A DNA stretch of 64,000 nt from Ustulina deusta (Eukaryota; Ascomycota; Sordariomycetes; Xylariales; Xylariaceae). Every line of letters starts with the position of its first letter. Within the stretch, counting starts at the first letter, position 1. Below are positions 34,904-46,964 of the stretch, in pieces. A program made the translations under genes and the position numbers. Where the stretch lies: the NCBI GenBank assembly GCA_023159155.1, contig JAJNNX010000071.1:124001-188000 (forward strand), written 5' to 3'. The notes below the pieces were generated by a model. It did no database searches. It saw only the letters and a list, made by a program, of their open reading frames with translations, and was not told the DNA's origin.

Positions 34904-37900
34904 GCTCTTGAAGCAGAATAGAGGAAACCTTTTAAGGGGTATACAAACCAGACAGAGACGTCCTTGTCCATAACAACGCCTTACCTCTCTCCAAGTAGCC
35001 CTCATCTCATCCACATCCACATCCACATCCCTTCCAAGTTCCAGCCCACAGCGTGGAAAACTTTTCCAGATTCTCAATGGTCTGCTTCTGAGTTGTAGTA
35101 TATGTACCACCGTAGCGTACGTAGACTCATGGAAAAGAGTCGATTTCCCGGCGTCTTCCTTGTGACGCGGGCTGGTGGGCCGTGGGCTGCGGTGGGTTCT
35201 GTGCCTGGGACTCGGGGATCGGCGGGTTTCAAGATCTTCGATTCCACACACAATGTGTCGATCGCCACGGCGGCTGTGTACATGCGTTGTACTCTGGTGG
35301 ACCAGAGCCGTCTCATCAGCACCCGTTTGCTACTGTGCTTGTAAGTTTTGAACTGTTACAGTACTATGCTAGGTATGTGCTTCTGCAGCAACAAGGTCCT
35401 TTTCCAGAAGGTGTTCGATCATGATCTGTGTCCGTTCTCGATCTGCATCTGTCGCATGCGCCTCTTTTTTTTCCCCACCTTTTCCCACCCACGCACACTA
35501 CTACTCCTTTACTGTCATAGTGTTTTGTGTTGGTGATCCCGCAGGATGAATTCACTAGCCTTGAACGACTACCGTCGTTCTAACCCAGCGCCAATTCAAG
35601 CACCGTTGCCTTTTTGTTGCTGTTCCTGTTGTCGTTGTCGTCATCGTCATCTGTAATTTGTCCATAAAAAATGAGGACTTAATTTGACGTAGGATTTGGG
35701 CGCCTCAAGGGACCGATTGGTCCCTTGGCAAAGCGGAACAACCAATGAGAATAGCGCAAAAACCCCGGACCTGGCGCCGGTTTACACCCTTTGACCAGGT
35801 AACCGGAACCCTGCATCGTACCCAAGGCACAATCGCCTACACTCCTAGGGCACTCACTGGCTGCACTCCTTCCTGCTTACTTACATACCAACACTGTAGT
35901 ACTGTAGGTATGTCCTAAATGATGATCGGGCTGGTGATGGTGGATTGCCATGCGCACAACAATCTGTGTCAGTAGATCCCCCAATCGGGTGGTTTTTTGG
36001 TACCCACGACGGAATTCATCGATAACGTAGTTGCACAACACCTGTATACGTGCACTGTACTGTACTTAGAGCATCATCTACCCAAGAAAATACCTACCGG
36101 AAAACATGTATAGGCACGTACATGCATCAGTTTAGTGTAGACGAGGGATGGAGCATTCCGTCTGTCTCTGTAAGCACTTGACTGCCGAGAGGAGAGTAGA
36201 GGGATGTAGGTAATGTACCGTACCTATATATGTAGTCGAGACGTCAGTCACCAGAGCTCTTGCAGCAAAGCTGACCTAGGTACCTCAGGGACCAGAAGAG
36301 AACCAACTGCTCAAACTGGTGGATACAGTACCACGGTACACACGAGAACACCGCCCCAGGCGCTAGGGTTCTATAATTTACTTACCTACCTCTGTGTACG
36401 TACCTCGTTAGTACACTACATAACAGTTAGGTTCTGGCTTAGGTGCATTACTAGGTACTGTACACAGTACACTAGTCGAGTTCTGGGCCCCACATGCCTG
36501 GCAGCCGGGTACAAGGCACCCCATGGGTCCCTCGATCGCCTGGCCAAATCTCGATCTGCCTGACCTGTATGTCTGCTATGTATGTACTGACTAGAATCGG
36601 TCACCCGTTCACTTTACCCTCGAAAATCCGCCCGGTTTTTTCACCCCATGTTTCTCTCAAATCTGTCTCGAGTCTTGTCGTGAGGACCTTTTGCTCCTGG
36701 ATATTTCGGGCTGACCTCTAGGACGTCATCGTCTTCATCCAGCCTAGTGTCTTACATCAAGGACAACCTGTATTTTATTTGAGTCGGTCTTCATCCCTTC
36801 TAACGCCTACCCTCCAGTTCTCCCCATACTTAGTAGCACTGAGCCGAAGCCCAGCGAGGATGAACAGACACCCTTGAAGTACACTAAACACAACCTTTAT
36901 TGTTATAGAGAGACGCCCGTTGCAACGACCAGGGCGCAATTGGTAGCACAGTACACTTATAATATGCTTGTGTACAGACAGTCTTTGGGGTGTGGCATCA
37001 TTACTGTGGTGTGCAGCTTACTTTCACCATTAGCAAGACTTATATGTTTTTTTCATGTTTGGCCAAGTGTGACCCAGTGAAGGATTCATCAAGGCGCCCT
37101 GTGAATGGTCGAACCGTCGGTTGCTCCATGCCACTGAAGGATGCAAAAGGAAGTGATACGCATCGATCGAGATGCAAGTGGGGTAGGCAAGTATGGCATT
37201 CTTGGAAGAGCAGCATGGAGAAGGGAGAATGCCATGACATGGTCCGCATGTCATCTACAAGTCTCTCCAAAGTATCCCGCAGCCTCTCGAGCCACTACCC
37301 AAGGATACGAGTCTGTATGATACAGCAGATGCATCATACATAGTATGCTGCTCCTTTGGTATCGAGACGTCAGAGGGTCGTCAAATTAAGCTAGGTACCA
37401 GAATACAAGGAAAGGCTAGCTGGTGTATCTCATCTTTTTCAGCTAACGGTCACAGATTCCTGTACTTTTGGATTAAGAGCAACTGGGAGGAGATGGGGTA
37501 ACAACGTCACGCTTACAAGTAGCGCAAAATTTTGGCAGGAAATACGCCGATTGGGGTTAATAATAATATTGTTTCGAGCTCACAATGAACGAGATACGAG
37601 CAGCACTGCCTACACATAAAAATCTCCAATATGGTCAACGCAATGATGGTACTGTTGTGGTTTGTCTATGGTAATTGGGCCTGGAGTGGATGCAACAAGA
37701 GTTCTAGTAACCCCGTCTGACTTGACACCTCGATGTTTTTCGATGTTGAAGAACAGAACTGTAGTTTTAGCATATTATTGCTTTATGATCCTATATTCTG
37801 TCTATAGTATACATGCATAGCACCGGACCCTCTGGTGTTAAGAATTCTGCCACACTCTGATTGTGAAAACCATTATTACTTACATATGTAGGTATGTACC

Positions 37901-39666
37901 CTACCGCTGGAATTTGCAGTGCGATGTCACCGAGGTGCGTGGGCGTTTGTTGATCGACTTACTTACATGCCGACTCAGGACCCTTATTAACAGATTCCAC
38001 AGCGCCATCCCTGACACGCTGGAATGAACAAGACCAATGCAGAGCCATGGGCCATCCCACTCGATTGTGTCAGCATGTGATCGGATTTTTAGAGACGTCG
38101 AAGTAGAGTTAAGTTATACATGAAGCATACAAAAATGGGTTGCAACTTGTCAACGTCTACCAACTCTAAATAAGAGTTCATTCAGTTTAACCGTTATCAG
38201 ATGCTTTTCAGGAAGCTTTTATGTGGCTTACCTACAGTAGGACAAGTAAGTGCCTATGTTGCACACTGTGCAGATGTGGACTATAGGTAGAGATCGAGAT
38301 GTACATGGGAAATACATACTTAATGAAGTACATGGGTCTTCTCAAACATGGCATGTCGAGTATGTAGTGTACATATGAAACCGGGTGGTATTGCACACCG
38401 CGAGTACATACCTACCTACCTGTAGAAGTGTACACCACTAGTGCAGTGTACAACGGAGTGTGTTGAACACATGCCCTGTCCGCCCCTTGACTTGCCCCAC
38501 TCCATAGCGCAGATGTACCTGTAATAGCAACATCTGCGCATTTCATCACACCAGAAACAGGCACCTCTGGCATCAAGAGGACCCCTCCGCAGACCCTCTG
38601 CACGTCCCTGTAGAGCCCTTTCTTGGCCCGGTACTGGCCCCGTGCTTGGCCCCTGCGACGCTAGACCTCGCTCATGCAGCCCCCTCAGAAGACCCCCGGT
38701 CTTGGATGGGTCCCGCTTCCCACTTGGCGACCCTCTGCTTCGGTCCCAGGCTCCCAGGAAAAGACCCAGCGGTACTATACTACACTAGTGCTCAGGTACT
38801 GTGCTGTGCCTAATCGCAGGCAGTGGGGACCTCTGCGTTCCGCTCTGGGGACCTTGGAAGAGTGGGCAGCAAGCAACCCACCGCAGTGGACAAGGTACCT
38901 TGGGTGGTGGAGGTGGTGTACAACGCGCCCGGTACCTCATCTTCTGGACGCAGCACCACGGCCTTCGGCTGCTTGAAAATGGGCCTCGATGGGATTCATC
39001 GCTTTCCCATGTTTGCCTTTTTAATGCGACACCCGCACCTGTCGCATCTGTTCCGTTCCTCTTGCAATTCCCTGCTCTGCCATGCTCTGCTCCTCTCACC
39101 ATCGCACCGACGATCAACAGTAAACAATAAGCCAGCCGGGCAACACCTCAATTATTCACTTGACTGTTTGAGCATCACATCCGCCCGGTTTCAGCCCTCT
39201 GGTCCTCACGCCCTCTCACACTGACGGCGATTTTGGTCCACGTCTTCGCCATCGCCTCGCCACCGGACAATCTTGCTATATTTGCGCCTGTCGTGCCGTC
39301 AACCAACATAGATAAAGATACTGGCACCAGCAGCCCCGGAAACAAGTTACTTTACCGTGTTGACGTCGCCGTCGTGTCTTGGTCGTACGTGTTGCTCGTG
39401 TATGATATTCGTGCGACATCCTCACCTGTGCCAACACGTCCTTCGCTAGACTTTTGCGCTTGCCGAGTCCAGGCCCTGTTGCCACAAGCCCATTCGGCCC
39501 ACTCCACCTGTTGGCGACTCCCATTGGAGACGGAGCGTTCGAACGCTGCAAACTTCGAGCTCTTCTCCTTAGGGCTTTCGCCTCTGTTTTTGAGCGAGCT
39601 TTTTCGGTGCTTCGTTCTGTAACTCTTGTCCATTCTCCACCAGATCCAGATATCTCAACTATCACA
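34904..39666. other. Intergenic region upstream of C2H2 gene
   Basis: No gene supported. Features seen are a CATCCA hexamer array (about 35,006-35,030), a 9-bp-stem hairpin caagggacc-gatt-ggtcccttg at 35706-35727 beside CCAAT motifs, many TAGGTA/GTAC runs from 35,880 to 38,440, and a C/T-rich leader-like stretch at 39,000-39,660. Open frames of up to 133 codons overlap one another and look random. Confidence 0.6.
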
Positions 39667-40485
39667 ATGCAAGCTCGAGACGCTACTGGGCGCCAGGTAT
39701 CGTTGCTGAACGATGACATCTATGCCAGCCGTCCATCCTATCCATCGCCAACTCATTATGGCTCGGCGGGCGATCAATCGCCGCTGGCCCACACTCCAGA
39801 GCTCATGCGTTCAGACTCATACGACTCCAATGCCAGCTACGATGCTCTCTCTCCATTAACGCCCAATGTCTATGATTATTCAGCCCGACCCTACTACGAC
39901 GACTATCTTCAAGACAAGCAGCCCTCTCTGACACACCCCGCTTACATCGTAACCCATCGTGCTGGCTCGTATGAAGATGATAGTTCAAACGCCTCTCAAG
40001 AAAAGCCAGGCAAGCGCTACCCCTGTCGGTATCGCGAAACCCATGGCTGCGAGAAGACCTTCACTACGTCAGGCCATGCGTCGCGTCACTCCAAGATCCA
40101 TACAGCTGAGAAGGCTGTCCAGTGCACATACCCGGGCTGCCATAAGAAGTTTACAAGGGCAGACAATATGAAGCAGCACCTTGAGACCCACTTCAAAGAT
40201 AAGTCGAGAGCATCCGGCTCCTCCAAGTCGAAGAGCTCTTCCATGGCGTCATCAAAGCGTGGATCGGTGTCTTCCAAGTCGTCTTCCTCGACCCAGAGCA
40301 ATCGAGGTTCTCGTGACATACAGATGTGGGATGTTGAGCAATATGGTACCGATTACATGACGTCCCCTGGTGGGGTCTGGGATATGCGAAGCTTGAACTC
40401 ACCTTTAATGGGTCGCCCAGGTGCTGCCCGGACAAGCAGCGGGTTGGACGCCTTAGCAGCCATTGCCTGCCAGGAGGGTGCTTAG
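39667..40485 (+). CDS. C2H2 zinc-finger transcription factor
   Basis: Single exon, 272 residues; start MQARDATGRQVSLL chosen as the first ATG with good context (cacaATG). The N-terminus is Ser/Tyr/Pro-rich. Two adjacent fingers lie at residues 118-175. Finger 1 uses C120, C128, H141 and H145, with seven residues between the cysteines instead of the usual two to four. Finger 2 (C153, C158, H171, H175) is canonical. The linker region SGHASRHSKIHTAEKAVQC and KKFTRADNMKQHLETH resemble the two-finger regulators of filamentous fungi related to FlbC-type developmental factors, but orthology is not proven. A Ser/Lys-rich stretch (KSSSMASSKRGSVSSKSSSS) follows. The C-terminus ends in LDALAAIACQEGA. 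It probably binds DNA in the nucleus; targets unknown. Confidence 0.88.
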   Translation: MQARDATGRQVSLLNDDIYASRPSYPSPTHYGSAGDQSPLAHTPELMRSDSYDSNASYDALSPLTPNVYDYSARPYYDDYLQDKQPSLTHPAYIVTHRAGSYEDDSSNASQEKPGKRYPCRYRETHGCEKTFTTSGHASRHSKIHTAEKAVQCTYPGCHKKFTRADNMKQHLETHFKDKSRASGSSKSKSSSMASSKRGSVSSKSSSSTQSNRGSRDIQMWDVEQYGTDYMTSPGGVWDMRSLNSPLMGRPGAARTSSGLDALAAIACQEGA

Positions 40486-43400
40486 TTTTGCTCTTCTCTC
40501 TCGACGCTTATGTCGGTGCTAGTCGTCAAGTCACGGCGCATTCATCAAATCAAAATCTGGGCTGCTGACCCGAGGTTGATGGGTTCAGGTTACATTCTCG
40601 TTTAGCTTTGCTCAAGGACGGGTTCGGCGGTTTCCTGGCACGGCGTTAGCGGCATTTCCTATATATATCTCAAATTTCGTGGCTCACATTCGATACCTGG
40701 GGTCGCAAGCATATGACGGCGCACCACACTGCTTTTTGCATTAGTATTATAAGATGGCCGAGGAAGCCGCCTGAGCAATCAAAGGAAGCATCGCCTTATT
40801 TCGCGCGGTCGAAGGAGCCGCGGATCGGACGCATCGCAAATATGCCCCCTCTCCTTTTTTATTTTTTATTTTCTTCTTCTTCTTCTTCTTCCCTCTCCTC
40901 ACTTCTTAGCACATATTGACGAGGGTCAACAGCGGGCATATATATATATATCTATGCGTGTATGGGTTTCGCCAGCTGTGTGCAGATGTGCCTACGGCAA
41001 AGCTAGGCCTAGGGTTATTATATACGGCTCCTATACTATAGGATGGCATTTAAGTCGCAGGTCTGCATCGAATTGTGTACGGTTTTGTTCAGGCATCAGA
41101 TACCAAACACCGCCCGCTGAGGGGAGTACATAGCATACGAAAAATTAGAGCGATGATTTGATGAATATACGACTTTAATAGTTTGCCTTTATTCCTAGCT
41201 TTGCCGATGGAAGGGATCCTACTATCTAGATACGCGGGGAAACGAAACCGCCGAGCGAAGTTCGTGGGCGGAATTACTGATACGTATCCCATTACCCATC
41301 GGTACGCAAAGTCTATGTATTGTAGGCAGCTCGAAACTCGGCAGCTCACAATACCATTCGTCTCAGTTGCATACAAGTCTGGCTTAACCCGTCAGAGATT
41401 GTTGTTCTGGACGTGGCCATCATTGGTCATTCGTCAGGGCCTGCGAACTTGTCGCTCTCCCGTTTCCAGGCCGTGATAAGAGACGTAGGAGCAAAGCATG
41501 ATATAACGGACCCCGGTTTACAAGTATGGATACGAAAGCCCGATGATCTTTTCCATTTTCTCTTCGCGTGCGCCACGTCGTTGAGATCGAGGACCGAGTG
41601 AGCGGATCTGGAGTAGAAGTGAAGACACACAGAGTAGGTAGGGACATACACTAGTACCTTTTTCGCAAGGCTGTTGGCCGATCCGTCTTGCCTTGGCCTT
41701 GGGGTCCAAGTGAGGATCCCTTTTCTGACGGCTCAGGTAGCTAAACCGAATGATAGCCATCAGCTCAATAGCAACGATTCACAATAGTCCCTGCAGATCC
41801 TTCTCTAGCCATCGAGCTTGGGCGACGGTGATGCAATCGGCATTCCTTCTAGGTTGTTCTTCCGACACGACGCTACTTTTCCCGCCGCTCTAGCTCGGAG
41901 GAGAAAGTTGGGGGGCGGCAAACCAGACACACTGTACCTACCTCCTGCGCTGTCGTTAGTGTACTTTTAGTGCAGTGTTGGCGTATCTCGTGTAGGACTA
42001 GATACCTGGTGGACGAGTTGGGGTTGGCGGCGCTGGAAATGGCCAGCCACAAAGCATGGTGGTCAAAAATAGGTAGGTGGCGAGCTACTAACTAGTCCAT
42101 GTTCCCGGGCGATTGGGGTGGCAGAGAAGGAATGACGTGACGTGTGCACCGGTAAATGAGCACCTAGTGCCCTGTTGTAGTGTGCTGTACCCGCTATGCT
42201 GTAGGTGGTGTGGTGTTCGATACCTGTCTCGGTATCTGTCCCTATCTACAGCATTTTGCACGCTAGACTAGGTAGGTACAGTAGTGCCGTCCTTCCAGGA
42301 AACGGAAATGAAAAGATAAAAAAGGACACAAGACATCATCTTGCAGCTGGGTTCGTCGCCACCGCAGAATGACGTAGGCAGTGACACGCCAACCCGTTCA
42401 TCGACCTACACCTAGGATACGAACTGGTCACCGCCCCTGCATCATGCTCCCTAAGTATCCAGGGCCCATCTCTTCCAACTCTTGTTTTCTTTCCGTCACC
42501 ATGGGCACTCGGCATCCGTGCCCAATACCGAAGCACATCGCTCCGGGAAAGGAGGACCCGTGTCCCTGGATCAAACTCGATCTCGGATTGTGTTGATCCT
42601 ACCGTCTAAGCCCTTGTCTCGGTCGCCCTGGCTGATGCCGCGGCACTGTTCGGCATCACGAGCACCTCGAGCGATATCTAGCAGACCAAGTTCGTTGGCC
42701 GTGTTTGTCTGATAAGCACGACGATGAACAGGCAAGGTTGTGGAATATCCAGAGGAAGGCCGGGAGTCTCGACTTCTTACCGTCCGTTATTATCCAACCC
42801 AGGTGGGATTTCCAGTCCAGCTGCCCAGCTCGATAACGAACGGTATGCGTAGTCCCCTTCTCCTTCGCCTCCTACCGCCGTCGTGATGGTGGGGAATCGC
42901 GTAGCTAGGACCCGGGTATAGGGCGCCTCCATGAGCCCAGGCACGGCTGCGTTCAACCTCACGCCGCGCGCCACATACACGACGGCCGCATTGGCAAAGC
43001 TGTGTGCGACCGGTGGCGTTGTAGAGGTGGTCCCTGCGATATTGCCAATGCTGTACGGAGTTGGGGTTATCTATTCGGTTGCATGAGAAGGGAGGAGACA
43101 ATAAACCTGCCACAGAATAATAGCATATTTATAGACGCCTCGTCCAGACGGTCTTATGATTGTTCATGGCCATGGATCCAAGTTTCAGGAAAGCCCCGAG
43201 CGGCTCCCTCTTGACGGATTTTCTCCGTCCGAGGTAAGAGGGGGGGGGGACTGGCACTCCAGGTCGTAATTTGTGTTCCTAAAACAATCTGTTGAGGTCA
43301 ATTCTCAAAAATTCATGGGTTTACCTTGAGCTCTACAGAGAGGCAGAACTACGAGGAGGAAGAGGAGAGGAGTAGACATTGGTATTAACTTTGGTCATGC

Positions 43401-44351
43401 ATGTTTCTGCCTATACTATCTCCTAAATGACACATTGCTAATCTGTTAATTTCTTGTAAGCTATTATATGTATTGCCTCCCCTCCCACGTCTGCCGTTAT
43501 AGAACCTCAATGACCGGAATATAACACACGTTGATAGACGCGGGGCCTTCCTACTTTTGTATGCAGCCTACACTTATATTTTACAAACAACAACCAGGAG
43601 ATAAAGACCCCAAGACAGGCGATTCGGTTTGGACACATTATTTACCAATATACCTTTCGGTTATGCCGGGTGTACATACTCAAGTATATATATATATATG
43701 TGTGTGTGTGTGCCTGGCGCTTTGTTTACACGCCTTCTCTCTATATACACTGCGCTACTTTTTCATCCGACCCCCTAGTTTCAGGTTGAATTCCGCCCCG
43801 ACCTATCGCGGGGGAAAGAAGAAATGACTGGTGTGTAGATTACACCTTTCTAAGTTATCAACTCATGATAGCCTATTTGTGCGCCTGTCCCGTGGTAGAT
43901 ACAAGTATAACGGAGATTCATAGTGGAAGAAGCCTCTGACACCATTCCTTTCTTCATTCTGAGGGTTATGTCGACACTCTTTGCCCTCCTTGCCCATCGC
44001 CTAACACAGTGGAATTTTGAACAAGGACAAAATTACACAGCCAATGTTCGAATCATGTTTCCTCGCGGATCTGTGGCAAGTCAAATTGATTTCTTGGGAG
44101 GAGGTGCTTTTGCCCTTCCAATGCTCCTCTATATATTTCCTCTAACCACTGCTCGTTTTGATCTCGATCCTAGAACAGGCAGTGATAACCCCTTATGCAG
44201 CTCCATAATCCAATGAAAGATTTTTCTAATATGCCGGCTATACAGCTCTGGGCCTTTTCTCTATCCGTTATCATAGTCACGTTGAGAGGAAATCCTTCTT
44301 TTTTTCTTTCTCCCGCTTTTGGGAAACGGCCAGAATAGTGATCGTCTTTCC
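40486..44351. other. Intergenic region between convergent genes
   Basis: No intact gene. It contains a TTC microsatellite (about 40,869-40,890), TA and TG repeats (40,939-40,952; 43,684-43,710) and a dehydrogenase relic at 42777-43060. A hydrophobic 82-codon frame starting at ATG 43,968 has no other support. Confidence 0.6.
42777..43060 (-). pseudogene. Short-chain dehydrogenase/reductase (SDR) relic
   Basis: On the minus strand the translation gives IGNIAGTTSTTPPVAHSFAN, then AAVVYVARGVRLNAAVPGLM, EAPYTRVLATRF and a later GEGEGDYAY. This matches the SDR segment NISSIAG...YxxxKAAV...GVRLNxVxPGLMxTP. The catalytic Tyr-x-x-x-Lys is not present: the corresponding stretch reads HSFANAAVV, and about a dozen residues seem lost. 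No Rossmann glycine motif or C-terminal end could be found nearby. It looks like a decayed fragment rather than a working enzyme. Confidence 0.5.
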
Positions 44352-46964
44352 CTAACACAGTGGCTGTTCGCCATATTGTGGATTGACTCTCAGGAATAGA
44401 TCCATAGTTTCAACATAAAGTTCGTCTTGGCTCGTGGTGGCCTGAACATGCGGATTCTGCTCGAGAGCGTCAGACCATTGTTGCCAGCGCGTGCCCGGCA
44501 TCGGGCCGTGCCAGTTACGGAACTCGCGAAGTATACGAGACATTCGAAGAACAAAAGGAGCGAGATGAATGTCAACGAGGCATAATTCACTCCCGAGGAA
44601 ATAGGGGCCCTAAGTATAAGGTCAGGAGAAGATAAACTCTAATTGGTGCTATGATGAACCTACTCGCTCATCAGCCGCCTGGACTAATGCTATTATATCG
44701 CTCTGAAGCCTATCAATATGCTCGGTCTGCTTTTGGACGTCTGGCGTTTTCATCAAGGCGAAGAATGCTGGGACTATCTTCGCATTGACCTGCATGGGTT
44801 AGTTCCCAAAGGAAGAAAGAGAGGGCATATGAGTCGTACATGATCAATCCATAATCTACAATTAGCTTTGAGCCTCGGGTTTGTAGGCAATAAAGGGACT
44901 CCTCGGTCATAATCCTCAAGCTGTGGATTTGATATAAGTAATGACGAACAGAGCCGCTGCCCGAAAATTGCCGACACTCACATATTCTAATATGACTGTG
45001 CTCTCTCCGCTAGCCCAGTCGCCCTGCCGAATGGCTGGAACCAATCCCCTAGGATTTGCCTCTAGTAGTTGAGTCGGACGCTTGAAGGGATCAGTCTCGC
45101 AGTACTGATAGGACAGGCCCTTCGCTTCAAGAGCAATCCATACCCGCTGGGAGAAGGGGCTATCATCAGTCGTACATTAGCAGAAATTCCCCTCGGTGGG
45201 AAGGAACGGGTGTACCAGAAACTTGCTGCATAGAGCTTCAATTGATCCTCTTTCGAATGCTTCTTAGCAGTTACAAGAGCGTTTCCAGACGGTCTCTTTT
45301 GCTGTACTGGTTTCTGCAAATTTTATTAGCATATTGAGTACATAGATGTATTGAAAAGTGATTTCATGATTAAAGGGGTCTGTAGGATTGGAGCGGGTAA
45401 CCGGCCGCGTTAGGCCTTTGGACAATCTGTTTCTGATTTGGTCCATACAACTAAGGGTGTTAAGGAGAGACTGCATTGCAACCTCAGACTTTGAAGATGG
45501 AAGTTGATCGTCCAGATAAACCACGTACAGAAGCACACGATCAAGACTTACCTGTCCTTTCTTAGCTTCTTTCTCTTGAGCAGCGAGGAATCTCTGCACA
45601 GTAGACTTCTTGATCTCGTCACTTTTTTGTAATGTGTGTTTATGGGGTCCTGGGACACCATCCCCTTTACCATTGCCTCCATTCCCGTTCACTCTTTGGA
45701 TGGTCCAATATTTCTTGGTGGCGCTTTGACCGTTGACAGGCCGCACTATCCCATCTGGGAACTGATGTAGTGATGGGAAGCTGGTGGTCGGAGAGGCATT
45801 GATGGTGCCATCTGCCGAGAATGTTGCATCGGGAAAGTGTTCGGTAATCTTAATCTTAACATCGCAAAGATCGCGTTCTCGTGCAAAGCGTTTTCGCTTC
45901 TTTTTGGCGGGATCATCAGACTTAGGAGTACCAGGAGGTCGTCCTTTCATTCTACAGTCCCAGTAGTGGGAGACTGATATCCGGAATCAGCAATTGCGCT
46001 TTGGGGGAGGTTGAGAAAGGGTGGGGGGAGCTATGACATGAGCCATTTGATGAATCTCGCTCCCACAAGACATCCTGGCTCTAGCCTGGAGATCGATGGA
46101 GGTAAACGAGAGAAGGAAAAGAAAGAAAGAAAAATAACGGCGGAATATTACTCACTAAAGTTTTTTCGCTTGTATTTTTGAGTTGAACGATGTGAATAGA
46201 CATTATCAATATGAGGAAAATAGGTTTCAAATCTGAGGACAAGGCGCATTAGCTCTCACACCTTTCAACGTTTAGAGATGAGTTCAGAGTTCGGATAGAG
46301 CGCACTCGTCATTCGTCAAGGTAATGGTATCGTCAACATTGAATAGCTTTTCGCGCCAGGCATGAAGGTTGGGCGGATCAATAACTATCCTATTCACTAA
46401 TTGTCCATGTGGTCGCTGCTCGGCCGGTGGCTCGGGCATATTGATCACCAATGGTGGTCCCGACTGAGTGACAAATACCTCCTCCTCCGAGCTGATCTGG
46501 GGTACAGTATTAGGCTGAGATATGGGGATGCTAGGAGTCAAGAGGCCGAACTGGTGTTGGCTCGGCGGCCCGGAGTTGGGGGGTAGAGGGCTCGGTGACG
46601 CATGGTGCGGATGAGGTGGGTGCGATTGGGAGATGGATGAGTGGCGATGGATGTGGGCAGACGGCGCAGGCGGCGGTGGTTGATCGCGGTCGAAGCCGTC
46701 TTGTGATGAGTGGTGGGCGTGGGCGTGGGCAAAGTCGGGATGGACAACAGGGATGGTGGAGAGGGCGTTGAGACGCTGAAGGTGATGTTGGAACATATGA
46801 TCATGGGTATCAATGGAGGAGAGGTCGAGGCCCGGATGCGACGGGAGGGCCGAGATGCGGAAAGCCTGGGGTGGCGGTGGTTGGCTCGACTGGTGATGGG
46901 CATCGTGGGAGAGCTGGTGGTGGCGATCTTCTGGGGAGGAGAAGTTCATCGAGGCCGGGTCCAT
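44352..46964 (-). CDS. Omega-type glutathione transferase fused to a FAR1/WRKY-GCM1-like zinc domain
   Basis: Eight exons (46306-46964, 46156-46232, 45552-45973, 45216-45313, 44982-45159, 44840-44920, 44664-44789, 44352-44609) give 632 residues in unbroken frame. Residues 1-200 are His/Pro/Ser-rich and disordered. At 206-225 LHAWREKLFNVDDTITLTND leads into FETYFPHIDNVYSHRSTQKY and ISHYWDCRMKGRPPG. Cys252, Cys282, Trp335 and His356-x-His358 are spaced like the zinc ligands of FAR1/WRKY-GCM1 domains. From about 410 a GST fold follows: LYAASFCPFSQRVWIALEAK with Cys419 in the omega-type CPFSQR motif, then NPRGLVPAI, GESTVILEYLEDYD and a helical C-terminal domain (FLGSELCLVDIHLAPFVLRM). Cys419 is encoded across intron 4 (TG|C). 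The GST assignment is strong; the zinc-domain call is pattern-based. A split into two genes is unlikely because exon 3 carries zinc-region sequence and its 3' end stays in frame into exon 4. Confidence 0.88.

Noticed and set aside
34766..35251. 161-codon minus-strand frame taken as one gene
   Set aside because: The part upstream of the internal ATG (34903) has random composition and a hexamer repeat (VDVDVD); only the last part looks coding, and it is better explained with an intron.
38674..39224. Overlapping frames of 100-133 codons upstream of the C2H2 gene
   Set aside because: Frames overlap in several phases on both strands, with random composition and no recognisable motif.
45264..45551. 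Unspliced continuation of exon 3 of the GST-fusion gene ending ...TVWKRSCNC
   Set aside because: A 238-nt intron with gtaagt and GCTAAT...tttgcag fits better, and only splicing leads into the GST domain frame.
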